A DNA stretch of 64,000 nt from Artocarpus heterophyllus (GCA_025403435.1 CM046340.1:10206420-10270419), one strand, 5' to 3'. Shown: positions 23,455 to 35,444, counted from the stretch's first letter. Numbers and translations: made by a program. Notes: generated by a model from the sequence alone, not told the origin.

Positions 23455-24666
23455 TTATGCATTGTTGATAAGGTAAGCATCCATAGTTTTGTAAAGAATT
23501 GCCGCTAATTCGAAGTACTTAGAAGGATCTGGAACAGCCTCATTCTTCTTCTCATATTCAACAGTAGTTTTCACAACTGAGCCACATCCGTTGGCCTTAT
23601 CGGTAGCCTGAACTATGATTTTGCAACTGTTATATAGGTTCCTAATCAGTTCTCCGTCCATGGCCTTCTGAGTCACAGTTTTGTTTTTGTCATCTGTGCC
23701 TTCAACTAGCACTGTACAAAACTCAGAAGAGGCATTACCTGTCATAGTAAGGAAAAAATTGCGAATTGATCAATTATCTAGCCCCAAAGTGCTTTAAAAA
23801 CTAAATAATATTTAATTTGGCGATAATTTTTCCGTCCTATGAAATACCCAGAACATTAAATCATAAGCTCTATATAGCACTTCCTAGCTAGGTTAGCAGC
23901 CACTAGAAACCCCATCCCATGCCACATTAAACTCTCATGATGCTATTAGAAAGAGAATACAAAACAGACAAAATTCATGAAAAATTAAATACAACCCCGT
24001 ATGCAAATCAAGACCATGGAAGCAAGCACAAGCGATAATTAACTCCTGAAGGACTAGCCGAGACCTATATGCTTTTGAAAATCAGTTACTATAATTAGAC
24101 CAGTTTAAAAACCTAGCTTGTAGATAGGTTATAGCATTTCAACACAATGATGACGTTAGCATTTCAAAGGTGTTTAAGAAAAAAGTTCCAACTATAGAGT
24201 TTGAACCGCACATTGTAGCATGTGAAACCTTTATACTGTAATATATTTTCATTTTACATTGTGACATGTGATAATTGTCTATTGTTTGTGATTTGAACTC
24301 TAGTCTCGCAAATACCATATAGTTTATCCAAAATCTCAAACGAAGCTGCTAGATTGCAATTTTTATTTTCTGCTGCAAATTATTATCACTTTAGTATTTT
24401 GCATGATAGAAAGATAAGATCTAATAATATTAAAAAAAAAATTAATATACTATAAGTTTGGAATTAATATCCTGACCAGCAGGAACAAAAATCCATTTCC
24501 TGATTGAACCGGTGGACTCCCAGTCACCCTTGATCAGCTGCACGTCCTTTACCACGTTAGGGCACATCTTGGGCAGCTGGTTCGGTTTGTTCTTGAATGT
24601 CTGATAGAACTTTTCAGCAGAGGACTCGATCTCCACCTGAGACTCCATTTTTGCTATTTGAGCCAT
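23455..24666 (-). CDS. MLP: MLP-like protein (Bet v 1 family), copy 2; two exons
   Basis: Exon 1 is 24477-24666 and exon 2 is 23455-23738, giving 157 residues with the intron in the same Gly-64 codon. The donor is the less typical G|GTCAGG; the acceptor is TATGACAG. The frame is open upstream of the chosen ATG for 49 codons, but MAQIAKMES matches the family start and the TATA-like box lies within that extension. Copy-specific residues include Glu-15, Gly-77 and Cys-115. With copy 3 it shares NSCKIIVQ and LAAIL near 141-145. It appears intact. Confidence 0.91.
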
Positions 24667-24766
24667 TCTCTTTTGTTTTCCTACCTGAGAAAAAGGGTAA
24701 TTAGTTATAGTACTGTACTCTTTGGCAGAAGAATTGTTGTGGTTGGGGAGGTACTTAGATCCTTCC

Positions 24767-24775
24767 ATTTTATAG
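24767..24775 (-). promoter_or_regulatory. Candidate TATA box, MLP copy 2
   Basis: The minus strand reads CCTATAAAATGG, the closest to consensus of the four copies, about 100 bp before the ATG. Confidence 0.55.
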
Positions 24776-25671
24776 GCGAAGAAGAAATATTTTTTATTCA
24801 ATAATATTATCAATTGGAATTTGATGCTGTTTAACTAATATTTTCATTTCAGCATCTCTTTGTGGACCATTTCGAAAACTACATAAAAAAATTAATAAAA
24901 GTTTATCAATTCGTCGCCATTGTCACTTACTTATCCAACAGCATATAATAACCGAATTTTTGTGTACTTTTTTTGTTTAATCTTTGAATCAGAATCTGTG
25001 GCATGGTCCTCATCGATTAAGACTTAAAGAAAGAGATATATGGAATCTTATTATCACTAATTAGAAAATGGAGTGAGAAATTGAGATAAAGAAACTTAGC
25101 ATATCCAATTAGGTTGGCACCTGCTAAGAAAATCAAACAAAGATGACACTCTAATTTATTAAAAGAGAAAGAAGAGGGAAAAAAATAGATAAGTTCAGAG
25201 TCCAACCACAAGGGAAAACCAGACAAACAACGAGACAACCATGTAGAAAGGGTAAACAAAAACAACTTGAAATAAACCATTTCCCTTTTGAACGCGAAGA
25301 TCACAGGGAAGTTTTCTTACCAAATTGAGTGATTGCATCTTTATGCAAATTATTTAGATCCTCTAACTTATCCCAAACCTTGAAACCATATCTCCACTAC
25401 TTTTGAAGCAAGTGTATAATTATTAATATTCTCATTCTGATATGACATTTATGTGATACGAAATCTTATCGTTGCATTATATATGTTTTTGTGAAAAGAA
25501 TGTTATATTGTATTTATTTGATAAGCTAAACTGTAATTGTTAATGTTGGATACAGCTCACTCCTTCTCTATAGTCTGTATGTTCTTTAGAAATTTGATGG
25601 AAAGTCCAAGTTAAAATTCAAACTAACTTTGGTACTTACGCATGAATATATATATATATATATGTATATAT
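24776..25671. other. MLP copy 2 upstream region
   Basis: No gene seen. It is homologous to 14989-15970, without the (TGTA)n tract. Confidence 0.55.
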
Positions 25672-26691
25672 ATAGGGTCATGCTTCTTCCATCCGGATAG
25701 AAGCTTCATTTATTTATTCTCAGCCATTCAGATTTGAATGGACGGACAAGATCATATGAGGGGCAATGAAATTACAGATGACCAACGTTTCCCATAACCG
25801 CTTAATTGTATCTAACCAGACCCTCAAAATTTTTTTTTTCTTTTAAATGACTGAGGAATTGAAACGACACATTTTTGTGACATTTGCTGTATCTTCTTCT
25901 TTCGTTTGGCAATGAGGAGCCTAATTAAAGCCCATATAATTCTTTGCACACATGTGGACTGTTAGATATAGACAGTCTATAGTTTCTTTGCTAACGAGAC
26001 ACTAATATAGTTTATTATATACAGTGCCAAAAGATAATGAGAAATCGAATCGTGATTTTCATCCACCGCTGAGCTCTCTTCTTCTTCTTTCCTAATTCTT
26101 CAATTTATCACAGATCAAAGGGATCATTTTCTTCTCATTGTAATTGAATCTATTGAATATCATTGAATACCTAGATACTTTTCCCTTCATAAAAATAAGG
26201 CAAGTGTGCACTCTGTATTTTTTGCTACTTTAGAAATGAGATTTTTTTTTTTTTGAGGAAATTAGGAATGAGCTCGAATTACTCAAATTGTTTTTGAAAA
26301 GTACTCAAATTATATTTGCAAGCTTTTTATTATTACTCTTACAAAAAAGTTTTTTTTTTTTTCTCTAGTGTTAAAGCAACAGAATTGTTATACTTTTTCT
26401 TTTTGATTCTGATGGTAAAAAGTTATATGTAAAAAAAGGTTATTCGTCTAAGATAAAAAAAAAAAAAAAGTTAATAAAATTTTAGATATTATTTGGGGTA
26501 AAATGCAATGCATGTTTAGTAGTAAAAAAAATCAATGAACAAAAGAGCAGAAATAAGATTAGTTACTATAAGTTACGTGCCATTTTAAATAGTGTTACGT
26601 TCCACTCTCAAAAATCACATTTCGTTCTCTTGATCCAGTCCGTATATGTATAAGGACATATGTGCCCATCAATTGAATACAAAATTACTAA

Positions 26692-26848
26692 GGGCCATTT
26701 GGTATTGTTTTTAAAATAAGTGAAAATATTTTTGTTTTGAAAAATGGAAATTTTTTAGGAATTGTGCTGAGAGTGTTTTTAAAATTTTTGTCTCAAAAAA
26801 TATGCGGAAACATTTCCAAAAATTTTGAGAATAAAAACAAACAAGGCC
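26692..26848. mobile_element. Harbinger-like MITE, 157 bp
   Basis: The ends GGGCCATTTGGTATTG and AAACAAACAAGGCC form an imperfect inverted repeat flanked by TAA on both sides (26689-26691, 26849-26851). A 3 bp TAA/TTA duplication with GGCC ends fits PIF/Harbinger MITEs. Units 1 and 4 show the unoccupied site (near 17055 and 58125). Confidence 0.78.
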
Positions 26849-27679
26849 TAAGTTACCCAATCAACTCATCAGCTTTACTGGGAACATCTAGTTTAACAGC
26901 AATTACAAGCAAAATTAGATAAACAAAATCAAACTTATATATATATATATATATAAGATTTTACTTCCATCCAACTGAATGGAATGCTCATCTAAGGTTT
27001 AAAACAGGGTTAGGTAGCATAATGTAGTTTAATTATAGTTAATGAGTCTAGGTGGCATGGTTAGGGTTGTAGGCTGAGATAAATAATCCTCTTGCAACCT
27101 ACTGCAACCGGTTTTCAGCTTGGTTGACCTGGACAAGTGGCAATTACATATGCACATTGTGGGCATTTTTGGGGAAAAAATATACAGATTGCATTGCTAA
27201 AATGACCATGTAACTTGGTGATGGTCAATCGTAACTTGCATTGATTTTAGATGTAACATACCATACAAAAGTGGTTTGAAAATTAATTTTTTTTTATTTT
27301 GATTATGTATAGGTATTATCGTCAATTAACATTTAGGGATAGATAGGTGAAAATGACGATGTAACCCAACGATATTGAAATGTAACTTCTATTGACATCA
27401 TGTGTAACTTTTGTTGTCCCACATCAGTGCTAGAAAAATCAATTTTTTGATGCTGTTTCTGTGGAGAGTGATATTTCTAATATTATAGATTAATAACAGT
27501 AATATTTTTGCACATTACATGCTAATTCAAAAAGGTGAAGCAAATTTTTTTTTTTTTTTGTTACAAAAGTTAGAGGAGTTTCATTTTTCTAAGCTTAGCT
27601 GCAAGTTTTGTTTTGCTTTGTTTTTTTGTTTTTTGTTTTTTTTTTGTTTTTTGTTTCTAGTGGATGACATGCTACAAGT

Positions 27680-28343
27680 TGAGAGAAATAATTAAATGGA
27701 TGGTAAGTCTGATCAAGATCATCCTTGTTGAGTTGAAAGTCGGAGGAGTAGTCATAGTGTCGGTAGTTGTTAAAACGATCGTCTATTATGGAGTGAATAA
27801 CAGGCCTATAGACACTATCTTCATCCATCCTGTTGTCGGGTGTCGATGTGTTTGGTGTTTCGTGCCGGCTTGCAGTCTTGTAGGGTTGGGACCTTTGAGT
27901 TGATGAGCTTGATGAAACGTCAATAGTCTTACCTTTCCAACCTTTTTGAGGGCATGTTTGCCTATTGTGCCTATATCCCTTGCAATGATTACACTCCTTT
28001 CTAACAATTTCTAAGTTGTACCCTATTCCCGTAGTCTCTGTTTGACTGACTATTTTTAGACCCTTTGTTTCGCATGACAATGGGGTCTTTCACTATTTGG
28101 GTCAAAGCAGCCGTAGTATTCACTTCACTTGCATTGTCTTGTTGTAGCGATGCTTGCTCCATATTTTGGAATAGGTTCTCAAATTTAGCAATTAACCTTG
28201 AAATCTCCAGCTTTGTCTCAGGGAAAATGTTTAGAAGCTTAGTGGCATAGAAGGATAGTTTGTTAAAATCTGCCGATAAGGAACCGTATCTGACCATTTG
28301 CCTAACCTTGCAATCATCATCAACAACAACAAACTTGGTTCCT
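27680..28343 (-). pseudogene. FAR1-related (FRS) C-terminal fragment, unit 2
   Basis: This is the best preserved pair of frames: [37 protein letters not shown] (28001-28343), then a second frame with ECNHCKGYRHNRQTCPQKG (27950-27993) and STQRSQP. The frames overlap, so a one-base shift near 28060 breaks it. It fits the post-SWIM tail of FAR1/FHY3-like proteins; no upstream domains remain. Confidence 0.58.
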
Positions 28344-28457
28344 CTTTTTTTCTTTTTTTTTTTGCTTTTTTTTTTTGCCTAATAATAACATGTTTAACTT
28401 GGCAGTATCTTTGGATGGGCTGTCTCAACGACAGAGCGCATCGCAGAGGAGACATAC

Positions 28458-28586
28458 CTTTTACTCTTTGTTCGTACGCAGTACAATCTCGCATCATGAG
28501 AGCAGCTGCTTCTCCATTTAATGGATCAGATCGATTCAGATACAAAAGGAGTTGAGGAAGAAATACTTCAAACACATTCGCTAAGT
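28458..28586 (-). pseudogene. Captured UBC4/5/6-type E2 exon, unit 2 (frame intact)
   Basis: A 129 bp exon sits between TTTTGTTTCAG and GTATGTC. It encodes [15 protein letters not shown], then [13 protein letters not shown] and AYEQRVK, closely like the C-terminal part of plant UBC4/5/6 ubiquitin-conjugating enzymes. The length is a multiple of three. Neighbouring E2 exons, including the catalytic Cys, are absent, so this is a gene fragment. Confidence 0.78.
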
Positions 28587-29337
28587 CTGAAACAAAATTC
28601 AAAATGCAACAATCAAAACCCCTCAATTTCAGAAGCCAAGACAAATATCTTGGAGCACAAGAAAATTCAATAATAGTAACATATCGTTATAAGCAAAATA
28701 TTTTGCCAGTTTACGTAGTGTGATATTGAAGCCAAATAAGCAACTAAAATTTTGACTAAAAGATTGAGAAATAAAGTTAGGGGAACCAAAGTGACATAAA
28801 AAAATGAGATCGAAGAGGAAAAAAAAATTATTAGTCAAGGATGGCTTTATTACATAAGGACATTCAACTTTGGTGAAAGAAATTTAATTCTTTTTTAGTA
28901 AATATAAGCACATTCAACTATTTATCCTATTTAATGACCCCTCCCAAACGGGATTTTACCTTTTTGATAATTGAAAGTAATTATAATTTCCCAACTTTTC
29001 CTATTTGCATATACACACCTGTAAAGTATTGATCCTAAGGCGGAAGAAAGGACCTAGTTGGAGGCACTTTCTTAGGCTTCACATGTTGATTAAATAGTCG
29101 AAATGAGGCCAACTGAAGGACTCAAAGACCCGTAGCATTATAGTAGAGTACTCCTAGGGAAACGAGATGTCGTTGCTTATCACTTAAAAACGAGTGATTT
29201 AACCGGTTGCCTCCAGTTGCAAGTAAAATGCAATCCTTTTCTCATTTGGACATTAATCCTCACCGCTTAATGCAATTTGGATGGCTCAAATTTATTAGAG
29301 AGAACTTCCATCCGAAAGTACGGAAGTGCCTCCCTAT

Positions 29338-29842
29338 ATATATATATATATAGATAGATAGATAGAATAGACGATATTGGTTGTTCTAAATGCGCCATAA
29401 TAATAAGGTTGTAATTTAATTGGCGTCAACCCATTTGGGATCTGCTAATTACCTTTAATATTCAATGATGGATGTGACGCACCCCACCTTTTTGTATGTT
29501 TTTTCTCCCTGACAGGATCTATGACATCTCGAGACTATGCACTCTAACCAGGTAGTTTGATAGAACTTAATAGTCATTCACGTACATAATAGAAGAAGAA
29601 GAAGAAAAGCTGACTCGCAGCCTAAGAATAATTTGGCACAACTAGATACTGCCGAAGACTTTGAGCAATGATTCTGGTCAGAGAAAGCCCTATGCTCTTC
29701 GTGCCCGTGTGGAATGGGATTCAATGTGGATAATACTCAAGTCATAATTATTATGATTTAGGGTGGCATTCAGGGACGTTTTATGGTTGCTTTCGGAGAT
29801 CATGTACTTTTTTTTGGATTATTTTTATTAGGTTTATCAATA
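29338..29842. other. Spacer between inverted-end element and CACTA fragment, unit 2
   Basis: No gene recognised. It includes a (TA)n(GATA)n tract at 29335-29364. Confidence 0.5.
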
Positions 29843-32800
29843 CACACAGGTAGAAATTTGAGATTATATAACCGTCATTCAATAATGGTTTTTTAAAAAT
29901 CATTGTGGCAAGGGAAAAAAGTGCAAAGTTATGCTCTAAAATACAAAAATGGTCACGCCAACGAAGCGGGCCTTACATGACGGATTTTTGTCAAAGCCGA
30001 CGATTGTAAAAACTGTTGTGTAAGCCTTTTGTTAATAAAAACATTACTATAAATTAAGAGTATAAATAATACATCATCAAAATTTTTATGATAATAATAG
30101 TATGTTGATACTTGTATTTTACAATTCTTAATTATAATAATGATATACTATTGTTATTATTACTACTACTACTATAACTATAACATAATTTTATTTGATA
30201 ATAAGGATAATTATTGATAAAATAATTTTTGTCAATATATTTCAAATATTAAGATATTAATGTAAATTACTATTTGATAATAAGGATAATAAATGTATCA
30301 GCAATATAATATATATAAATATATATAATATTACAAAAATAGCATTAATAATAATTGATAATAATAGTTAATAATAACAAAAAAATAAACTAAAGCGGGC
30401 CTCATACAACGGTTTTTTGTAAAAACCGCAGTGTAAGACTTAAGCTTACATGACGGTTTTTACAAAAAAAAAAAACTGTTGTGTAATCTTTTAAGCTTAT
30501 ATGACAGTTTCTACATAAGATCTTCATATAAGGTCTCATTAAAACCCCCCTCCAACTTAGATATAGCAGATGTAGACGCGAACACAGACTCTCAACACCA
30601 AAATTGCCTCTACTTTTCATTTTTTACTTATTTTCTCAAGTTTATCTGCACATGTAAGTAAATTTAAAATATTTAAAGGGAAAAACTAAATATTAATATC
30701 ATAATAATATAATAAAAATATATAATAATCATAATAATATTTTATTATAGTAATATCATAATAATAATCATATAAATTATTTTTTGATAAAAATTAGGAA
30801 AATAATAGCATTGGCAATAATAATAGAGTTATCTAATAATATATTAATAAATTGACAATATTTTCAATGATAATAATATGTTAATGCTCTAAATTTGTAA
30901 TAGTTCTTAATAATATATTGCCATTATACTATATATATAATCTTATTTGATAATTAGGATAATAATTGATAAAATAATTATTATTACTATCTTTAAAATA
31001 CTAATATAAATTAACCATCATAATAGTAATAATTATTGACAATATTTACACTAAGAATAAATATAAATATTGTTTCTTCACAATATAACATATAAGAAAG
31101 AAAAAAAAAGGGCTGAAATGCCACGTGTGGTCACGAGCTTCTTCAACACGACCATGCGATCTAGCTTACACTACGTTTTCTCTAGAAAAACCGTCGTGTA
31201 AGCTTCAAAATCTAATTAAATTTATCAATGTCAATAATAATTATAGAATTACAATTATGTAGTTATGTATAATATTAATAATATGTAATAGTGTCTTATT
31301 ATTAGTAATTTACAATATTAATAGTATTATAATATATTATTATATAATCTTATTTGATAATAAGGATAATAATGGATAAAAGTAATAATGATAGTAATAA
31401 TTTACAATAACAAATATAAATACAATTAATAGTAATAATTAGTAATAATAATTCTACATTGGCTTGCATGACAATTTTTTTAAAAAAACCATCATATAGG
31501 GTTGGAAAATTTAGAGTCTTACACGACGGTTTTCCTCAAAAACTATCGTGTAAGCTAGAAATGCACGGCTGTGAGCCCTAATTTGGTCCGGCCACGCATG
31601 CTCCCTACATCTATTTTCAAATAAGCTTGTGCCCTCCCTACGCTCAAACATTTAGCTTTCCCTTTTCTAACCCAGTCACTTCTCTCTCTAACCCACGCCC
31701 TCTCCACCTCGACCCCCAAAACCATTGATTCGCCACCCCACCATGGCATCGACGCTTCCCCTAACTTGCAACACTCTCTCTCTCAAACTACCTCTTGAAC
31801 CCACTCTCTTTCTCATCCTCTTGAATTTACTATCTCTCCCCCCTCCTGAAATTACTCTATCTCTTTTCATCTCTACAAGCACTTTGCCTCGCCGCCATCA
31901 TTCTAGCCATCTCTTCATGTACTTTGCAATGCCATTGTCATGTAAGCCCGCTTCACTGCCACTCTAAGCCATTGCCATCATTATCTCTTCCTAATCTTAA
32001 GGTCTCCCCTCTCTTGTCTCTTTTCGCTATTAGCTAAGACATTTGTTGAAGATTGCTCTAAAATTTATCAAAATTTGCTGTGAAATTGTTGGATTATATA
32101 TATTGGAATTTGTTTGGATTCATTTTGAATGATTTTACATATCAATTTGCATCATTTTTAAGAATTTTTCTTGCGACGCCCACCACATATTTGATAAAAT
32201 TCCTTTATGACAATCATAGTAATATTAGTGTATTTTATTGCTCAAAATTCACTAATTATTATTTATGGATTTTTGAATTTGTTTTGATTTAATAATTTAG
32301 TTTTGTTCATTAGTTTTGTTAATTTATTATTAGTTCTAATGTTATACATCTTAATTTGTTTTTTTTTTTGTCAGTATGTTTTGTTAGTTATGCATGTTGG
32401 TTTTAGTAATTAGTTTTAAATTAGTATTGTAGGTTATTTTTTTAGTTTTAGCATTTTGTTATTTTTGATTCTTTTTAAACTTAGGATTTGTGTGAATTAG
32501 TTTTAATTTAATTATTTAGGATTTTAATTTTAGTTTTAAAACTAATTTAAGTTATTTAGTTTGTCATTAATTTTGCTAATTTATTAATTATTTTTAATGT
32601 TGGTTATATTAATTTCTTTTTTTCTTTTTGTTAATATGTTTTTCATTAGTTATGCATCTTGGTTTTTGCTACTTAACACTTAGTTGATTTGTTTTTGTGT
32701 TTAGTTGATTAATTCTATCAATTTGTTTTGATTGTGTTTTAAATTTATGTGATTGTTGTGGTGATATTGATTTTGTGTATATGATTTTGCGATTTTTGTG

Positions 32801-33460
32801 ATTTTGGTTTTAATGTTTTTCAGTTTTAGTTTAAGTTTTAGTTTTGGTTTTATAGTTTTTTTAATTTGTTAGTTATGTTAATTAGTTTTTTAATTTTTGC
32901 TAATGCATTATTAGTAATTAGTTTTGTATATGCGTTGACACTTTGAGAATAGATTTTAATGTAGTTATATATGTTAACACTTAGTTGATTATCAATTCGT
33001 TTTGTTTTTGTTTTGTGAATATGTGATTATTATGATGATATTGATTTTGTGTATGTGATTGTTTTGGATGAGGATTTGATTAAGATTAGGTAAAAATGTC
33101 CCAAAAGGGCGATGAGGAGTATGTTGATGAAGAGTTTGTATCTTCCTCCTAACATGGAAAGGGAAAAAAACTTCGTGAAGTATGAAAAAAACCAAGTTCG
33201 ATTCTAAAGTTGATCATGACTGTAGAGTGACTTTGATAAAAAGAGTCCTTAGGATAAAGTCAAAACGAGAAAGAATAAAAGTCACATTTATTGAAAAAGT
33301 CCAACTGGAGGGCGAGGCCAGAGATGAATTGCATCGTTGGTTTGGAGTTCTTAATCGAAAGCACGTTCCAATATGAATACAAAATTAAAGAAATAGGAAC
33401 TTGGAACCAAAAAAAGAACTTATTTGGAGAGAAATGTATACAGCATTAATAAAAATTATT
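29843..33460 (+). mobile_element. CACTA-like transposon 5' fragment, unit 2
   Basis: The left end reads CACACAGGTAGAAATTTGAG, an altered CACTA-type terminus. Subterminal inverted pairs of the ACGACGGTTTTT kind (29970-30510, 31165-31210, 31465-31555) precede a C/T-rich leader (31630-32010). A long TTAGTTTT-rich stretch follows (32080-33090), probably an intron, and then a short ORF1 remnant. The element ends abruptly at the unit junction, so the rest of the transposase and the 3' end are missing. Confidence 0.68.
33096..33460 (+). pseudogene. CACTA ORF1 N-terminal remnant, unit 2
   Basis: The ATG at 33096 opens MSQKGDEEYVDEEF but meets TAA after about 18 codons. From 33182 another frame reads RIKVTFIEKVQLEGEARDEL and FGVLNRKHVPI. 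This resembles the VTFN..GQPVG and FLG..R segment found near the N-terminus of plant Tnp1/En-Spm-associated proteins. It is cut by the junction at 33461. Confidence 0.45.
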
Positions 33461-34075
33461 TGAAGAAATGTTGTGATTGGGGAAATGGTACTTAGATCTT
33501 TACATTATATAAAAGAAGAAGAAATAGTCATTTATTCCATAATATTATCAATTGGTATTTGATGCTGTTTAACTTTCATTTCGAAAATTACATAAAAAAA
33601 ATTAATAAAAGCTGATCAATTCGTCGTCGTTGTCATTTACGTTTCCAACAGCATATAACAACCGAATTTTTGTGTACTTTTTTTTTTATCTTGTGAATCA
33701 GAATCTGTGGCATGGTCCGTATGGATTTAGCCTTAAAGAAATAGATATATGGATTCTTGTGATCACTAATTAGTAAATGAAGTGAGGAATTGCGATAAGA
33801 AAAACTTAGCATATCCAATTGGGTTGGCACCGGCTGAGAAAGTGAAACAAACCCCACACTCTAATTTATTAAAAGAGAAAGTAGAAATAAAAAAAATATA
33901 TAAGTTCAGAGTCCAACCAAAACCATACAAACAACGAAACAGCCATGTAGAAAGGGTAAACAAAAACAACTTGAGATAAAAACAATTGTTTTACTTGTGC
34001 AACTTGAAACCATTTCCCTTTTGAGCGCGATGACATAGGGAATTTTCTTCTCATCTTGAGTGATTGCATCTTTAT

Positions 34076-34080
<5 letters not shown>
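33461..34080 (-). promoter_or_regulatory. Orphan duplicate of the MLP promoter, unit 3
   Basis: This stretch matches the sequence just upstream of the MLP start (about 14945-15600), including the TATA-like slot (ACATTATATAAAAG, 33501-33514). The MLP exon is missing: CACTA sequence adjoins it directly. It faces leftward, so any transcript would run antisense through the CACTA remnant. Confidence 0.75.
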
Positions 34081-34111
<31 letters not shown>

Positions 34112-34429
34112 AAATTTATAGGTAAAAAATCAATACTTTAAAAATTAAGTGTGGCACATGCTTCCACTCCATTATAAGTGGCAGATAATGGCGAGGACAT
34201 CAAAAGTCAAAAAACCACTAAAGTTGATGCAGAAAATCAATTAATCGAGAACAAAGACCCAAAATACTGGGGTCATTAGGAACGCATAATTACATCTGTA
34301 AATGATCAGAGAGACATGAAATCACTGCTGTTATTACACCTAAGCGTTAATGCAAACATAAACTAAAAGATTTTTTGAATCGACGGAGATGTCATCGTGT
34401 TTATTCCATAAAGTTCTGTTTGTCAAAGT
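34081..34429. other. (TA)n tract and spacer, unit 3
   Basis: There is a (TA)n run at 34080-34108, then unique-looking sequence shared only with 52210-52390. Sequence homologous to unit 1 starts again near 34278. Confidence 0.6.
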
Positions 34430-34690
34430 CATAATTGGCAACACCGTCCTATGCTCCATCGTAAAACCCAACATATCAGCCATCAAAATCCACCTTCCCT
34501 AGACTCACCCAGCCCCTCCTTTGTAATGAAACCGGCATGACTGCCATGTCCCCTGCACAACGGCCTCCTTCAACCCCAATCTTGCCCGCTTCCTCTTCCT
34601 CCACGCGTGCTATGTCTTCTAGCTTAGACAATCCATAGTCATATTGCCCCCATTCACTGTGTAGACACTTCCAGTGGTAAATCATACTGT
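34430..34690 (-). pseudogene. Unidentified coding relic, unit 3
   Basis: The minus strand reads EWGQYDYGLSKLEDIARVEE, then GGRCAGDMAVMPVSLQ and GKVDFDG before a stop. It is the copy with the longest open stretch (34476-34685). It is higher in GC than its flanks. The family is not recognised; it is probably an exon of a host gene caught in the duplication. Confidence 0.42.
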
Positions 34691-35444
34691 TTTAAAGTTA
34701 ATCCGATAACTAAAACGCCATGCCCCATTGCCAGAGTAAAATAGTGTTCCACCATAAAAATTTTCTCTTATACAATGTTATTAATTGGAAAGCTTGAATT
34801 ATTTTTCTCTAGTAACTAGAACTGTATAGAACTTGCGGCGGACGTCATGTACTTTGTTTTTCGCTTTCTTCCTTTGTAACTGTTGGTCGTTGTGAATTGA
34901 ACGTTGAAACTGATTCATACTTGGATATTATTCTCTTATTTTATTTCTTAAATTTTTTTTTTCTCACTACTAGTGTCGATAAATATAGTTTGAAAGGGTA
35001 AGTTTCCGAAACTGGCAAAGTAAGCTTCAAGATGTGATTCCATTAATTCTTTGTCTTTTTTTTTTCCTTCTTTTTTTTTTTTCTTTAAAACAAGAGCCTT
35101 CGAGGAAAGGGTGATTCTTTCATGGTTAGGATCATATCTTTCGATGACATGATATTCTGCATTTAACAGTGCGACTAATATATCATCTTTTTAGTCATTC
35201 ATATTTTTTCCCTTTATTAAAAGCCTGCTTTTTCTTTTTCCCACCCGTCTTGTCACTTTATTCTTTGATTTGATTTGATTTTTTTGATTAAATGATGTCT
35301 GGATAATTCGCATCGAGATATATTGGCATGTCAAGTTGGAAATATAAAGAGCAATTCACATAAATATCGTTTTTTTTAGCTCAATTTTTGTTTATACCAT
35401 AAAATATTAAAAGTTCTTATGTCACAAACGTAGAAAATATCCTT

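Larger units (their letters stand above)
25672..29337. mobile_element. (TA)n-flanked element with inverted ends, unit 2
   Basis: Same ends as in unit 1: TATAGGGTCATGCTTCTTCC at left and CGGAAGTGCCTCCCTATATA at right, each bordered by (TA)n. It contains the MITE, the FAR1-related fragment and the UBC exon. The internal third end after (TA)n is at about 26955. Confidence 0.5.
22392..33460. repeat. MLP array unit 2
   Basis: It starts inside the repeat block equivalent to 12490, so it lacks the front 1.3 kb and the promoter duplicate seen in units 3 and 4. It is of the B type with unit 3: shared MITE, shared loss of about 60 bp at 23010 (the GTTTGTAGGACC stretch of units 1 and 4) and shared MLP substitutions. 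Confidence 0.85.

Noticed and set aside
24667..24813. Upstream in-frame extension of MLP copy 2 (49 extra codons)
   Set aside because: It covers the likely TATA box, is not kept in copies 1 and 3, and the MAQI start is shared by all copies.
27680..28343. A functional FAR1-related gene
   Set aside because: Only the tail after the SWIM region is present, and a frameshift separates its two parts in every copy.
28298..28555. Plus-strand frame opposite the UBC exon
   Set aside because: The UBC similarity and splice sites are on the minus strand.
32280..33090. Possible coding sequence in the TTAGTTTT-rich stretch
   Set aside because: Simple T-rich sequence with stops in all frames; it fits an intron of the CACTA leader.
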